Position numbers and translations under genes: made by a program | The notes under the pieces: generated by a model | Seen by the model: the letters and a program-made list of their open reading frames with translations, nothing else | Told to the model about the DNA's origin: nothing | Database searches by the model: none | NCBI RefSeq assembly: GCF_900091315.1 | Contig: NZ_FLSP01000027.1 | Span: 1 to 64,000, forward strand | Reading direction: 5' to 3' | Origin: Streptomyces sp. DI166 | Lineage (GTDB): Bacteria; Actinomycetota; Actinomycetes; Streptomycetales; Streptomycetaceae | DNA: 64,000 bases | In this document: positions 25,337 to 33,487 of the stretch, piece after piece | Numbering within the stretch: the stretch's first letter is position 1 | Layout: each line of letters begins with the position of its first letter

Positions 25337-25368
25337 AAGGGGCTGGTGACCATCGTCACCGGCCCCTT
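25337..25368 (+). terminator. Terminator after the GroES-like gene
   Basis: A 14-nt arm (25337-25350) pairs with 25355-25368 with one T-G pair around the loop CATC; TCGGC and further pyrimidines follow. Confidence 0.75.
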
Positions 25369-25380
25369 TCGGCTTCCCTT

Positions 25381-25389
25381 TGCTAGTTT
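25381..25389 (+). promoter_or_regulatory. Extended -10 promoter of the guanidine exporter
   Basis: TGCTAGTTT fits an extended -10 (TGN-TANNNT). The start point would fall near 25396, exactly where the riboswitch begins. Confidence 0.5.
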
Positions 25390-25396
25390 TGAAGGC

Positions 25397-25442
25397 AGCC
25401 CCGACGAGACGCGCCGTACCGGGTGAAGGCAAAGACGACGCA
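25397..25442 (+). ncRNA. Guanidine-III (ykkC-III) riboswitch
   Basis: The leader contains CCCCGACGAGACGCGCCGTA followed by CCGGGTGAAGGCAAAGACGA and CGC. This matches the compact guanidine-III pseudoknot class element by element: the CCxGACGAG opening, the GCGCCGTACC core, and the AAGACGxCGC end that pairs back with GCGC. It lies 38 nt upstream of an SMR/SugE gene, the classic partner. Guanidinium binding would free the ribosome site (GCGGAGG at 25468-25474). Confidence 0.9.
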
Positions 25443-25479
25443 CCCGTGTCCGTTCGCACGCCGTCTCGCGGAGGTTTCC

Positions 25480-25800
25480 ATGGCCTGGGTGCTGCTTGTC
25501 GTCGCCGGTCTGCTCGAAGTCGCCTGGTCGGTCGGGATGAAGTACACCGACGGCTTCACCCGCCTCGTCCCCAGCCTGTTCACCGGTGCCGGGATCGTCG
25601 CCAGCATGCTGCTGCTGTCCTACGCCGCCCGTTCCCTGCCGATCGGTACCGCCTACGGCGTGTGGGTGGGCATCGGCGCGGCCGGTGCGGCGGTGGTCGG
25701 CATGGTCGTGCTGGGGGAGCCGGTCACCGCCGCGCGGATCTTCTTCGTCTGTCTGCTGCTGGTCGCCGTGGTGGGCCTGAAGGCGACCAGCGGCCACTGA
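25480..25800 (+). CDS. gdx: SMR-family guanidinium exporter (SugE/Gdx type)
   Basis: A 106-residue four-helix antiporter subunit. The essential glutamate is Glu13 in VAGLLEVAWSVGMKY, the SugE/Gdx-type form of the motif, and the closing helix reads RIFFVCLLLVAVVGLKAT. The protein works as an antiparallel dimer that exchanges guanidinium for protons. The guanidine-III riboswitch in its leader strongly supports guanidinium rather than general drug export. GGAGG lies 5 nt upstream of the ATG. Confidence 0.93.
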   Translation: MAWVLLVVAGLLEVAWSVGMKYTDGFTRLVPSLFTGAGIVASMLLLSYAARSLPIGTAYGVWVGIGAAGAAVVGMVVLGEPVTAARIFFVCLLLVAVVGLKATSGH

Positions 25801-25811
25801 CCGGGGGCCGC

Positions 25812-28175
25812 TCAGTCGCGGCGGCTCGATCCCAGCGTGCCGAGGGTCGTCCCGGTGGTGACCCCGCCGCCCGTGTCGCCGCCCCCGTTGGTGGCGCCGC
25901 CGTCGGTGGTGCCCCCGTCCCCCGTACCGCCGCCGGTGGGGGTGCCGCCTCCGGTGGTGGCGCCCCCGTCGACGGTCCCGCCGTCCGTGGTGCCGCCCTC
26001 GGTGCCGCCGTCCGTCGTGCCGCCGGTGGTGGTGTCCCCGCCGGTCTGGCCCTGGGTCTGGCCCTCGTCGGCGCCCGGGGTCTGGCCGCCGGTCTCGTCG
26101 CCGCCGGTCGTGCTGTCGCCCTCGTCCTCGTCCTCGTCGGGGTCCGTGCCGGTGTCCGGCTGGGTGGGCGGGGCCTGGACGATGTCGGCGCCCTCCTGGA
26201 GTTCCAGGTCGAACTCGGTGACCGGCTTGCCCTTGAGGGCGGCCTTGGTGAACTGCGCCCAGATCTGGGTGGGTGCCCCGCCGCCGTTGACGCGTACCTG
26301 GCCCATCGCGCCGTACAGCGGCTTGTGCTCGGCGGTGACCGGGTCCTGGCCCATCACCGCGACGACGGTGGCCAGTTCCGGGGTGTAGCCGGCGAACCAG
26401 GCGGCCTTGTCCTTCTCCGCGGTGCCGGTCTTGCCCGCGACGGGCCTGCCCGCGGACTGCGCGGCGGTGGCGGTACCGGACTGCACGACGCTCTGCAGCA
26501 TCGAGGTGGTGGTGTCGGCGGCGGCCCGGCTGACGGCCTGCGAGGTCTTGCGCTTGGGCAGGTCGATGACGTCGGAGCCGTCCTTGGTGATCCGTTCGAT
26601 CATGGTGTACGTGCCGCGCTTGCCGTGGTTGGCGAGGGTCGCGTAGGCCTCCGCCATGTCGAGGACGCTGGCGGTGGCGGTGCCGAGCGCGATCGACGGG
26701 TAGGGGGCCATGTTCGGGGTGTCGCGGGGCACGCCGAGCTGGATCGCGGTCTGCTCGACCTTGTCGGGGCCGACGTCCACGGCCATCTGCGCGTACACCG
26801 AGTTCACCGACCTGTTGGTGGCCTCGCGGACGGTGATGTCGCCGTAGGAGTACTGGTCCTCGTTCTCCGGGTTGTAGGGGTCGCCGGGCCAGCCCTCGAC
26901 GTAGCGCTTGTTGGTGCCGTCGTAGATCGTGTTGGGGGTGATCGTGCGGCCGTCCTGGGTGGTGGACTCGTTCTCGACGGCCGAGGTGAAGACGAACGGC
27001 TTGAAGGTGGAGCCGACCTGGAAGTCCCGGCGGGTGGCGTTCGGGGTGTACTGCTTGATGTAGTCGATGCCGTTGTAGAGGGCGACGACCTTGCCGGTCT
27101 TCGGGTCGACGGAGGCGCCGCCCGCGCGGACGTAGGAGTCGACCTTGCGGGCCTTGGGGTCGAGCTTGTCCATCAGCTGGTCGTTGACGGCCTTGACGAA
27201 GGCGTCCTGCTTGGACTTGCTGAGCGTGGTGGTGATGCGGTAGCCGCCGCGCTCCAGCTCCTTCTCGTCGACGATCCGGTTGTCGATCAGGTAGTCCTTG
27301 ACGATCTGCACGATGTAACCGCGCTGCCCGGACAGGTTGGTGGGGACCGTCGCCTCCCTGGGCACGGGGAACTTCGCCTCGGCCCGCTGGGACTCGCTCA
27401 GCCAGCCCTCCTTGACCATGCCGTCCAGGACGTAGTCCCAACGGGCCTTGGCGGCGGCCTTGTTCTGCGGGTGGGCGGCCACGTCGTACTGGCTGGGCGC
27501 GTTGAGCAGCGTGGCCAGGTAGGCGCCCTGGGCGGCGGTGAGTTCGGAGGCGTCGATGCCGTAGTAGGCCTGTGCGGCGGCCTGGATGCCGTAGGCGTTG
27601 CGGCCGAAGTAGCTGGTGTTGAGGTAGCCCTCAAGGATGTCGTCCTTGGACTTCTCGCGGTCCAGCTTGATGGAGATGAAGAACTCCTTCACCTTGCGGG
27701 TGACGGTCTGTTCCTGTGCCAGGTAGTAGTTCTTCACGTACTGCTGGGTGATCGTGGAGCCGGACTGCTTGCCCTTGCCGGTGGCGGTGTTCCAGCCGGC
27801 GCGCACCATCGCCTTGGGGTCGATGGCGGACTCGCTGTAGAAGTCGCGGTCCTCGGCGGCCAGTACGGCGTACCGGGCCTCCTTGGAGATCTGCGAGAGG
27901 TCGACGTTCTCCCGGTTGATCTTGCCGTCCCGGGCGAGTTGGGAGCCGTCGGCGTACAGGAAGACGTTGGCCTGCTTGGTGGCGAGCGCGTTGGCCGGCG
28001 GGATCTTGACCATCGAGTAGCCGAGGAAGAAGAGGCCGACCAGGAGCAGTGTGCCGGTCACGAAGGTGCCGAGCACCATGCGCCAGGTCGGGACCAGCCG
28101 TCGCCAGCCGGTCCGCTTGGGCCGCTTGGGCTTCTCGGTCGGCTGCTCTGCCTGCGGCTGCGGCTCGTCGCTCAT
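25812..28175 (-). CDS. Class A penicillin-binding protein (transglycosylase/transpeptidase)
   Basis: A 787-residue bifunctional cell-wall enzyme. A cytoplasmic basic N terminus and one membrane helix (about 34-55) lead to a GT51 transglycosylase with catalytic Glu108 in AAEDRDFYSE and the GSTITQQYVKN and GRNAYGIQAAA motifs. The transpeptidase domain follows with GSTFKPFV (SxxK), SVN and KTGTAEKD. The last ~115 residues are a low-complexity tail of Gly, Thr and Asp (DGGT-like repeats), probably a flexible wall spacer. The ATG at 28175 has a modest ribosome site; longer in-frame starts would place the membrane helix far inside and are unlikely. Confidence 0.95.
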   Translation of the reverse strand: MSDEPQPQAEQPTEKPKRPKRTGWRRLVPTWRMVLGTFVTGTLLLVGLFFLGYSMVKIPPANALATKQANVFLYADGSQLARDGKINRENVDLSQISKEARYAVLAAEDRDFYSESAIDPKAMVRAGWNTATGKGKQSGSTITQQYVKNYYLAQEQTVTRKVKEFFISIKLDREKSKDDILEGYLNTSYFGRNAYGIQAAAQAYYGIDASELTAAQGAYLATLLNAPSQYDVAAHPQNKAAAKARWDYVLDGMVKEGWLSESQRAEAKFPVPREATVPTNLSGQRGYIVQIVKDYLIDNRIVDEKELERGGYRITTTLSKSKQDAFVKAVNDQLMDKLDPKARKVDSYVRAGGASVDPKTGKVVALYNGIDYIKQYTPNATRRDFQVGSTFKPFVFTSAVENESTTQDGRTITPNTIYDGTNKRYVEGWPGDPYNPENEDQYSYGDITVREATNRSVNSVYAQMAVDVGPDKVEQTAIQLGVPRDTPNMAPYPSIALGTATASVLDMAEAYATLANHGKRGTYTMIERITKDGSDVIDLPKRKTSQAVSRAAADTTTSMLQSVVQSGTATAAQSAGRPVAGKTGTAEKDKAAWFAGYTPELATVVAVMGQDPVTAEHKPLYGAMGQVRVNGGGAPTQIWAQFTKAALKGKPVTEFDLELQEGADIVQAPPTQPDTGTDPDEDEDEGDSTTGGDETGGQTPGADEGQTQGQTGGDTTTGGTTDGGTEGGTTDGGTVDGGATTGGGTPTGGGTGDGGTTDGGATNGGGDTGGGVTTGTTLGTLGSSRRD

Positions 28176-28376
28176 GTAGTGCCTGGACTCCTGTTTCGCG
28201 TCGTACGTTCCCGTACGACCTCGTACGCGTTCTGCGCCCCCCGTTGAAGACTCTCGCACCATGCGTTCCGTTCCCGGATCCACGGCACGCTTCGGCAACG
28301 GAAAACGCGTGGCGTGCGTCACTGCCTGGGCGTTAGGCTCCTGCGTTTTGACGCGCGGCGGCCTGGGAGGGTTGTG

Positions 28377-29180
28377 GTGGTGGGCTCCGGACGGTTGTAC
28401 GGGACCGTCGCGGTGGGGGGATTCAGACGATACGCGACGTATCGGGCGGCGACCGCCGCCGGGGTGTTCACCAACACCGTCTTCGGTGTGATCCTCGTCT
28501 ACACCTACCTGGCGCTGTGGGACGAGCGGCCGCGCCTGGGCGGGTACGACCAGGCGCAGGCCGTCACGTACGCCTGGCTGGGCCAGGCCCTGTACGCGAC
28601 GCTGGCGATCCAGGGCGGCGGTGCCGAGAAGGAGTTGATGTCCCGGATCCGCACCGGCGAGATCGCGGTCGATCTGTACCGTCCGGCCGATCTCCAACTG
28701 TGGTGGCTGGCGGGTGACTTGGGCCGTTCGGTGTTCCAGCTGCTGGGCCGTGGTGTGATTCCTTTCACGTTCGGGGCGGTGTTCTTCACCATGGCGCTGC
28801 CCCGGTCGGCCGCCACCTGGGCGGCGTTCGTGGTCGCGGTGGCGCTGGCGATGGTGGTGAGCTTCGCCATCCGCTACCTGGCCGCGCTGGCGATGTTCTG
28901 GCTGATGGACGACCGGGGCATCAACCAGACGGTGATGATCGCGGGCGTCTTCTGCTCCGGCATGGTCCTGCCGCTGAACGCCTTCCCGGAGGAGATCGGG
29001 TCCGTGGTGCGGGCGCTGCCGTGGGCGGCGCAGCTTCAGGTGCCGGCGGATGTGCTGATGGGGGAGACCTCGCTGTGGACGGCGTACGCCTTCCAGGCGG
29101 GCTGGGCGGTGGCGCTGCTGGCGCTGGGGCGGCTGCTGCAGGCGGCGGCGACGCGGCGGGTGGTGGTGCAGGGTGGCTGA
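28377..29180 (+). CDS. ABC-2 family transporter permease
   Basis: A 267-residue integral membrane protein with six hydrophobic segments, starting GRLYGTVAVGGFRRYATYR, the pattern of the ABC-2/DUF990 class of exporter permeases. It works with the next permease and the ATPase as one transporter. The substrate is unknown; such trios have been proposed to export lipids, antibiotics or daunorubicin-like compounds. GGGAGG at 28365-28370 is followed by several GTG codons; 28377 gives good spacing, with 28374 or 28380 as alternatives. Confidence 0.88.
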   Translation: MVGSGRLYGTVAVGGFRRYATYRAATAAGVFTNTVFGVILVYTYLALWDERPRLGGYDQAQAVTYAWLGQALYATLAIQGGGAEKELMSRIRTGEIAVDLYRPADLQLWWLAGDLGRSVFQLLGRGVIPFTFGAVFFTMALPRSAATWAAFVVAVALAMVVSFAIRYLAALAMFWLMDDRGINQTVMIAGVFCSGMVLPLNAFPEEIGSVVRALPWAAQLQVPADVLMGETSLWTAYAFQAGWAVALLALGRLLQAAATRRVVVQGG

Positions 29181-30027
29181 GCCGATGCGGCGGGTGGTGG
29201 TGCGGCGTGCCGAGCCGGCGCGGCTGGGGGAGGGGCTGCGTGCGTACCGGCTGATCGCGGGGATGTGGATCCGGTCGACGACGGCCTACCGCACCTCCTT
29301 CGCGCTGACCGTGGTCGGCAACCTGCTGATCACCGTCCTGGACTTCGTCGGGATCCTGCTGATGTTCTCGCAGGTCGACACGCTCGGCGGCTGGACGCTG
29401 CCCGAGGTCGCCCTGCTGTACGGCCTGGTCGCGACCGCGTTCGGCCTGGCGGACCTGCTGCTCGGCTCGATGGACGCGCTCGGCGCCCGGATCCGGGACG
29501 GCTCCTTCGACACGCTGCTGGTGCGGCCGGTGCCGGTGCTGGCGCAGGTCGGCGCCGACCGGTTCGCGCTGCGCCGCCTGGGCAGGATCACCCAGGGCAC
29601 GCTGGTGCTGTGCTGGGCGCTGCTCACGGTCGAGGTGTCGTGGACGGCGGCGAAGGTGCTGCTGGTGCCGGTGGCGGTGGTCAGCGGTGCGGTGATCTTC
29701 GGCGCGGTGTTCGTGGGGGGCGCGGCCTTCCAGATCGTGGCGCAGGACGCGGCGGAGGTGCAGAACGCGTTCACCTACGGCGGCAGCACGCTGCTCCAGT
29801 ACCCGCCGACGGTGTTCGGGACGGAGCTGGTGCGCGGGGTGACGTACATGCTGCCGCTGGCCTTCGTGAACTGGGTGCCGGCCGCGTATGTGCTGGGGCG
29901 GCCGTATCCGCTGGGGCTGCCGGAGTGGGCGGCGTTCGCTCCGCCGCTGGTGGCGGCGGGGTTCGCGGTGGCGGCGGGGCTGGTGTGGCGGGCGGGGCTG
30001 AGGGCGTATCGGAGCACGGGGAGCTGA
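29173..30027 (+). CDS. ABC-2 family transporter permease
   Basis: A 284-residue membrane protein with six predicted helices, such as LTVVGNLLITVLDFVGILLM and LVPVAVVSGAVIFGAVFVGG. It belongs to the DUF990-like permease class as partner to the preceding gene. It starts with a GTG inside the 3' end of that gene (8-nt overlap), indicating coupled translation and a heterodimeric membrane part. The ATPase gene begins 6 nt after its stop. Confidence 0.9.
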   Translation: MAEPMRRVVVRRAEPARLGEGLRAYRLIAGMWIRSTTAYRTSFALTVVGNLLITVLDFVGILLMFSQVDTLGGWTLPEVALLYGLVATAFGLADLLLGSMDALGARIRDGSFDTLLVRPVPVLAQVGADRFALRRLGRITQGTLVLCWALLTVEVSWTAAKVLLVPVAVVSGAVIFGAVFVGGAAFQIVAQDAAEVQNAFTYGGSTLLQYPPTVFGTELVRGVTYMLPLAFVNWVPAAYVLGRPYPLGLPEWAAFAPPLVAAGFAVAAGLVWRAGLRAYRSTGS

Positions 30028-30033
30028 GGGCGG

Positions 30034-30993
30034 ATGTTCATCGAGGTGGACGGGGTCGAGAAGGTCTTCGAGGTGCGCCGCAGGACCGGGTTCCTGAAGC
30101 GGGAGCGGCGGCAGGTGCGGGCGGTGGACTCGATCTCCTTCACCGTGGCGCGCGGCGAGATGGTGGGGTACATCGGGCCTAACGGCGCGGGCAAGTCGAC
30201 GACGATCAAGATGCTGACGGGGATCCTGACGCCGAGCGGGGGGCGGCTCAGGGTCGCCGGGATCGATCCCTCGCGCGAGCGCAGGCGGCTGGCGCACCGG
30301 ATCGGGGTGGTCTTCGGCCAGCGCACCACCCTGTGGTGGGACCTGCCGCTGATCGACTCCTACCGGCTGATGCACCGCATGTACCGGATCCCGGACGGCC
30401 GTTACCGGGAGAACCTGGACCGCTGTGTGGAACTCCTGGAGCTGGGCGGCCTGTTGGACGTCCCCGTACGTCAACTCTCCCTCGGTCAGCGGATGCGCGG
30501 CGACATCGCGGCGGCGCTGCTGCACGATCCGGAGGTGCTGTACCTGGACGAGCCGACGATCGGCCTGGATGTGATCTCGAAGGCCAAGGTCCGTGAATTC
30601 CTGCGGGAGTTGAACCACGACCGCGGCACCACGGTCCTGCTGACCACCCACGACCTCCAGGACATCGAGCAGCTCTGCTCCCGGGTGATGGTCATCGACC
30701 ACGGCCGCATGGTCTACGACGGCCCGCTCGCCGGACTGCACGAGGCGGGCGGCAGCGAGCGGATCCTGGTGGTGGACCTGGAGCGCGAACTGCCGCCGAT
30801 CGAGGTGGGCGGCGCGGCCCGGGTGGTACGGACGGAGGGGCCCCGGCAGTGGCTGGCGTTCCCGGCGGGCGAGCCCGCGGCGGGCCTGGTGTCACAGATC
30901 GCGGCGGACTACCCGCTGGTCGACCTCTCCGTACGCGAGCCGGACATCGAGGCCGTCATCGCACGGATGTACGCGGACAAGGCGAGCGCGTAG
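30034..30993 (+). CDS. ABC transporter ATP-binding protein
   Basis: A 319-residue ATPase of the ABC-2 exporter. Motifs: Walker A GPNGAGKST, Q-loop in VVFGQRTTLWWDLPL, signature LSLGQRMRGD, Walker B VLYLDEPT and H-loop TTHD. The Q-loop region (GQRTTLWWDLPLIDSYRL) and the ~90-residue C-terminal extension are typical of the NatA-like class paired with DUF990-type permeases. It is the third gene of a tightly packed three-gene operon. Confidence 0.94.
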   Translation: MFIEVDGVEKVFEVRRRTGFLKRERRQVRAVDSISFTVARGEMVGYIGPNGAGKSTTIKMLTGILTPSGGRLRVAGIDPSRERRRLAHRIGVVFGQRTTLWWDLPLIDSYRLMHRMYRIPDGRYRENLDRCVELLELGGLLDVPVRQLSLGQRMRGDIAAALLHDPEVLYLDEPTIGLDVISKAKVREFLRELNHDRGTTVLLTTHDLQDIEQLCSRVMVIDHGRMVYDGPLAGLHEAGGSERILVVDLERELPPIEVGGAARVVRTEGPRQWLAFPAGEPAAGLVSQIAADYPLVDLSVREPDIEAVIARMYADKASA

Positions 30994-31020
30994 GGGGAAG
31001 TGCGTGGATCGGGCCATCGC

Positions 31021-31151
31021 GTGGGGGTGGATGTACGTGGACACGGCCACCGGGTGGGGGTGGATGTACGTGGACACGGCCACCGGGTGGGGGTGGATGT
31101 ACGTGGACACGGCCACCGCGTGGGGTGGATGTACCTGGACCTGGCCACTGC
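31021..31151 (+). repeat. 33-bp tandem repeat (about four units)
   Basis: Units begin at 31021, 31054, 31087 (33 bp each, nearly identical) and a shorter diverged unit at 31120-31151. Each unit starts GTGGGGGTGGATGTACGTGG and ends GGCCACCG(G/C). A degenerate half-unit lies just upstream at 31000-31020. The length is a multiple of three, but no plausible gene uses it on either strand. It fills the gap between the ABC operon and the DUF1707 gene. Confidence 0.9.
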
Positions 31152-31187
31152 ATAGTGCGGGGCCGGTGGAACTCGTAGTCTGAACGC

Positions 31188-31901
31188 ATGACCGAGGAAC
31201 TCCCTGAGCTTCGAGCATCCGACGCCGATCGTGAGCGGGTCGCCGAGATCCTGCGGGAAGCCCTGGCCGAGGGGCGGCTCGACATGGAGGAGTTCGGGGA
31301 GCGGCTGGACGCCACGTACAAGGCGCGTACGTACGGGGAACTCACCCCGATCACCCGGGACCTGCCGGTCGCGGGGACCGTGAACCTGGTGAAGGGGCCG
31401 GAGCCGGACGGCAGTTGGGCGAGCCGTATCACCGGCGGCGAGGGCACGTCCTCGCTGGGCGTGGCGGTCATGTCCGGCTTCGAGCGCAAGGGCCGCTGGA
31501 CCGTGCCGCGCCGCTTCAACTGCTTCGCCTTCTGGGGCGGCGGCGAGATCGACCTGCGGGAGGCGAACTTCGCGGACCGCGAGGTCGTGATCAACTGTGT
31601 CGCGATCATGGGCGGTATCAACGTCGTCGTCCCGCCCGGTGTCGAGGTCTCCACCCGCGGCATCGGCGTCATGGGCGGCTTCGACCAGCGTGAGGACGGC
31701 ATCCCGGGCGACCCCGGCGCGCCCCGCGTCATCATCACCGGCTTCGCCTTCTGGGGCGGCGTGGGCGTGGAACGCAAACTCCCCAGGGCCGAACGCCGCC
31801 GCCTGCGCGAGGAACGCCGCCAGGAGAAGCTCCAGGGCAAGCAGCGACAGGCCCTGGACAAGCACGGGTCGCACCACCGGCCGTACGGGGACGACGACTG
31901 A
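31188..31901 (+). CDS. DUF1707 / LiaF-like domain protein
   Basis: A 237-residue protein. Residues 7-58 form a DUF1707 (SHOCT-like) module (LRASDADRERVAEILREALA...LDMEEFGERLDATYKART). The middle and end form a LiaF-type beta-helical domain with repeated phrases (NCFAFWGGGEIDLREANF, VINCVAIMGGINVVVPPG, GFAFWGGVGVERK), followed by a highly basic, helical tail. Unlike many relatives it has no transmembrane helix. LiaF-type domains act in cell-envelope stress sensing; that role is an inference. Confidence 0.9.
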   Translation: MTEELPELRASDADRERVAEILREALAEGRLDMEEFGERLDATYKARTYGELTPITRDLPVAGTVNLVKGPEPDGSWASRITGGEGTSSLGVAVMSGFERKGRWTVPRRFNCFAFWGGGEIDLREANFADREVVINCVAIMGGINVVVPPGVEVSTRGIGVMGGFDQREDGIPGDPGAPRVIITGFAFWGGVGVERKLPRAERRRLREERRQEKLQGKQRQALDKHGSHHRPYGDDD

Positions 31902-31935
31902 GGGAGACTGAGGGGATCCCCTCTGGGGGTTCCCC

Positions 31936-33300
31936 TTACAGCCGTGCCGGTGCCGAGCCCTTCAGGGACTTCAGGTCCACCGTCTCCGCCATCCGCTCGT
32001 AGCCGCGGTCGCTCATGTGGAGGTGGTCGCCGGAGTCGTACTCGGGGCGGAGTTTGCGGGGGTCGTACGGGTCGCGCAGGGCCTTGTCGAAGTCGACGAC
32101 CGCGTCGAAGACCTCGCCCGAGCGGATCCGGGAGTTGATCTGCTGGCGGACCGACTCGCGGGCGTCCGTGTAACCGGGGTGGCCGCCGAAGGGCATCAGG
32201 GTCGCGCCGATGACCTTCAGACCGCGGGCGTGGGCCTGCCCGACCATCGTGCGCAGGCCGCCGACGACGCGGTCGGGGTCGGCGAGCTGCGGGTCGCGCA
32301 GGATGTCGTTGATGCCGAGGACGATGATGACGACCTTGACGTTCGTACGGTCCAGCACGTCACGCCCGAAGCGGTCCAGGCCGCTGGGGTTGTCCGCGGG
32401 GCGGCCGAGGCCCCCGGTGAGGATGCGGTTGCCGCTGATCCCCTGGTTGGCCACGCCGTAGCGCGGCACGTCCTCCCCGGCCGCCTGCGCCGCGCGCAGC
32501 CGCCGGACCAGGCCGTCGGTCCAGCGCCGGTTGGCCCCCGAGGTGGAGGTGATGCCGTCGGTCAGCGAGTCCCCGAGGACCACGACCGTGCCGTCGGCGT
32601 CCTTGGACAGCACGTCCAGCGCGGTCAGGTACCGCCAGACGCCCACCTTCTCCGTGTACGCCGTCCCGGTCGCGTCCTCGGTCCGGTCGCCCTGGGCGAC
32701 GTAGGACGTCTGGCGGGCGTGCCGGTGGTAGGTGACCGGCCCGGACGGGGTCGGGGAGTACGTGGTGACCAGCACGTCCGCGTCCGCGGGCACCGCCACC
32801 CGCACGGCGTCGCTGAGCACCTGCCCGCCCGGCGGGATGACGACGGTGGTGTCGCCGCCGAAGGTGAGCCGCCGCATGGTGTCGGTCAGCGCCTGGGCCG
32901 TGTCCGAACCGGACGCGACGGCCAGCGAGGCGTGTGTGATCGTCAGCGGGGACTGGCCGTAGAGGTTGGACAGCGTCACCCGGGCGCTCGTACCGCCGAC
33001 CGAGGTGTGGACGACATTGCGCACCGAGCGGCCCGCCATCCCCTCGACCTCGGTGCCCGGCTCCGCGGCGCCCGGCGAGGCCGACCAGGTGCCGACCCAG
33101 GTGCCGGTGGAGACCGGAGCGGCCTGGTTGCGCGGGCTGTTCCCCTTGGCCAGTGCGGTCCCGCGGGAGCTGCCGGAATCGGCGCCGACGGTGACGTAGA
33201 TCGCCGCGGACAGCCCCACGATCAGGGCGACGACGGCGGACAACAGGGCGCGGTGTCTTGTGGGGGACACCCCCACACCCCCAGCAACACGCCTGGTCAT
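31936..33300 (-). CDS. Secreted or membrane-anchored SGNH/GDSL hydrolase
   Basis: A 454-residue exported esterase-like enzyme. The N terminus has basic residues and one hydrophobic helix (ALLSAVVALIVGLSAAIYV), so it is either cut or anchored. The catalytic blocks are GDSLTDG (Ser nucleophile), GNRIL, GINDI and DHLHMSD (Asp and His). A ~150-residue beta domain precedes the hydrolase part, as in Streptomyces SGNH proteins related to rhamnogalacturonan acetylesterase. The substrate is unknown. The ATG at 33300 is 10-14 nt from GGAGA. Confidence 0.9.
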   Translation of the reverse strand: MTRRVAGGVGVSPTRHRALLSAVVALIVGLSAAIYVTVGADSGSSRGTALAKGNSPRNQAAPVSTGTWVGTWSASPGAAEPGTEVEGMAGRSVRNVVHTSVGGTSARVTLSNLYGQSPLTITHASLAVASGSDTAQALTDTMRRLTFGGDTTVVIPPGGQVLSDAVRVAVPADADVLVTTYSPTPSGPVTYHRHARQTSYVAQGDRTEDATGTAYTEKVGVWRYLTALDVLSKDADGTVVVLGDSLTDGITSTSGANRRWTDGLVRRLRAAQAAGEDVPRYGVANQGISGNRILTGGLGRPADNPSGLDRFGRDVLDRTNVKVVIIVLGINDILRDPQLADPDRVVGGLRTMVGQAHARGLKVIGATLMPFGGHPGYTDARESVRQQINSRIRSGEVFDAVVDFDKALRDPYDPRKLRPEYDSGDHLHMSDRGYERMAETVDLKSLKGSAPARL

Positions 33301-33487
33301 GCGGTGTGTGTCTCCTCGGGCGAAGGGAGCCCGAGGCTCCGTTGTGATCATCTCATGATGCGTCATGAGATCAGGGGGGCATGAACTGACCCCCCATTGG
33401 GCCGTGGAGTTCCCCAGTGTGCTCCCCCCACCGGACAGACGTCGGGAACTCTCGTTTCGTTCCAGGAGTCGGTCAGGAAGGGACAAT

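Noticed and set aside
25380..28247. 955-codon plus-strand open frame over the penicillin-binding protein
   Set aside because: It is the antisense shadow of a PBP with all catalytic motifs; its beginning also covers the SMR gene and riboswitch.
31021..31151. Tandem repeats considered as a CRISPR array
   Set aside because: Units are contiguous with no spacers, are not palindromic as CRISPR repeats often are, and no cas genes are present.
31910..31923. GAGGGGATCCCCTC palindrome as a terminator
   Set aside because: Perfect but only 14 bp with no loop when drawn as a hairpin; too weak to claim, although it sits between convergent genes.
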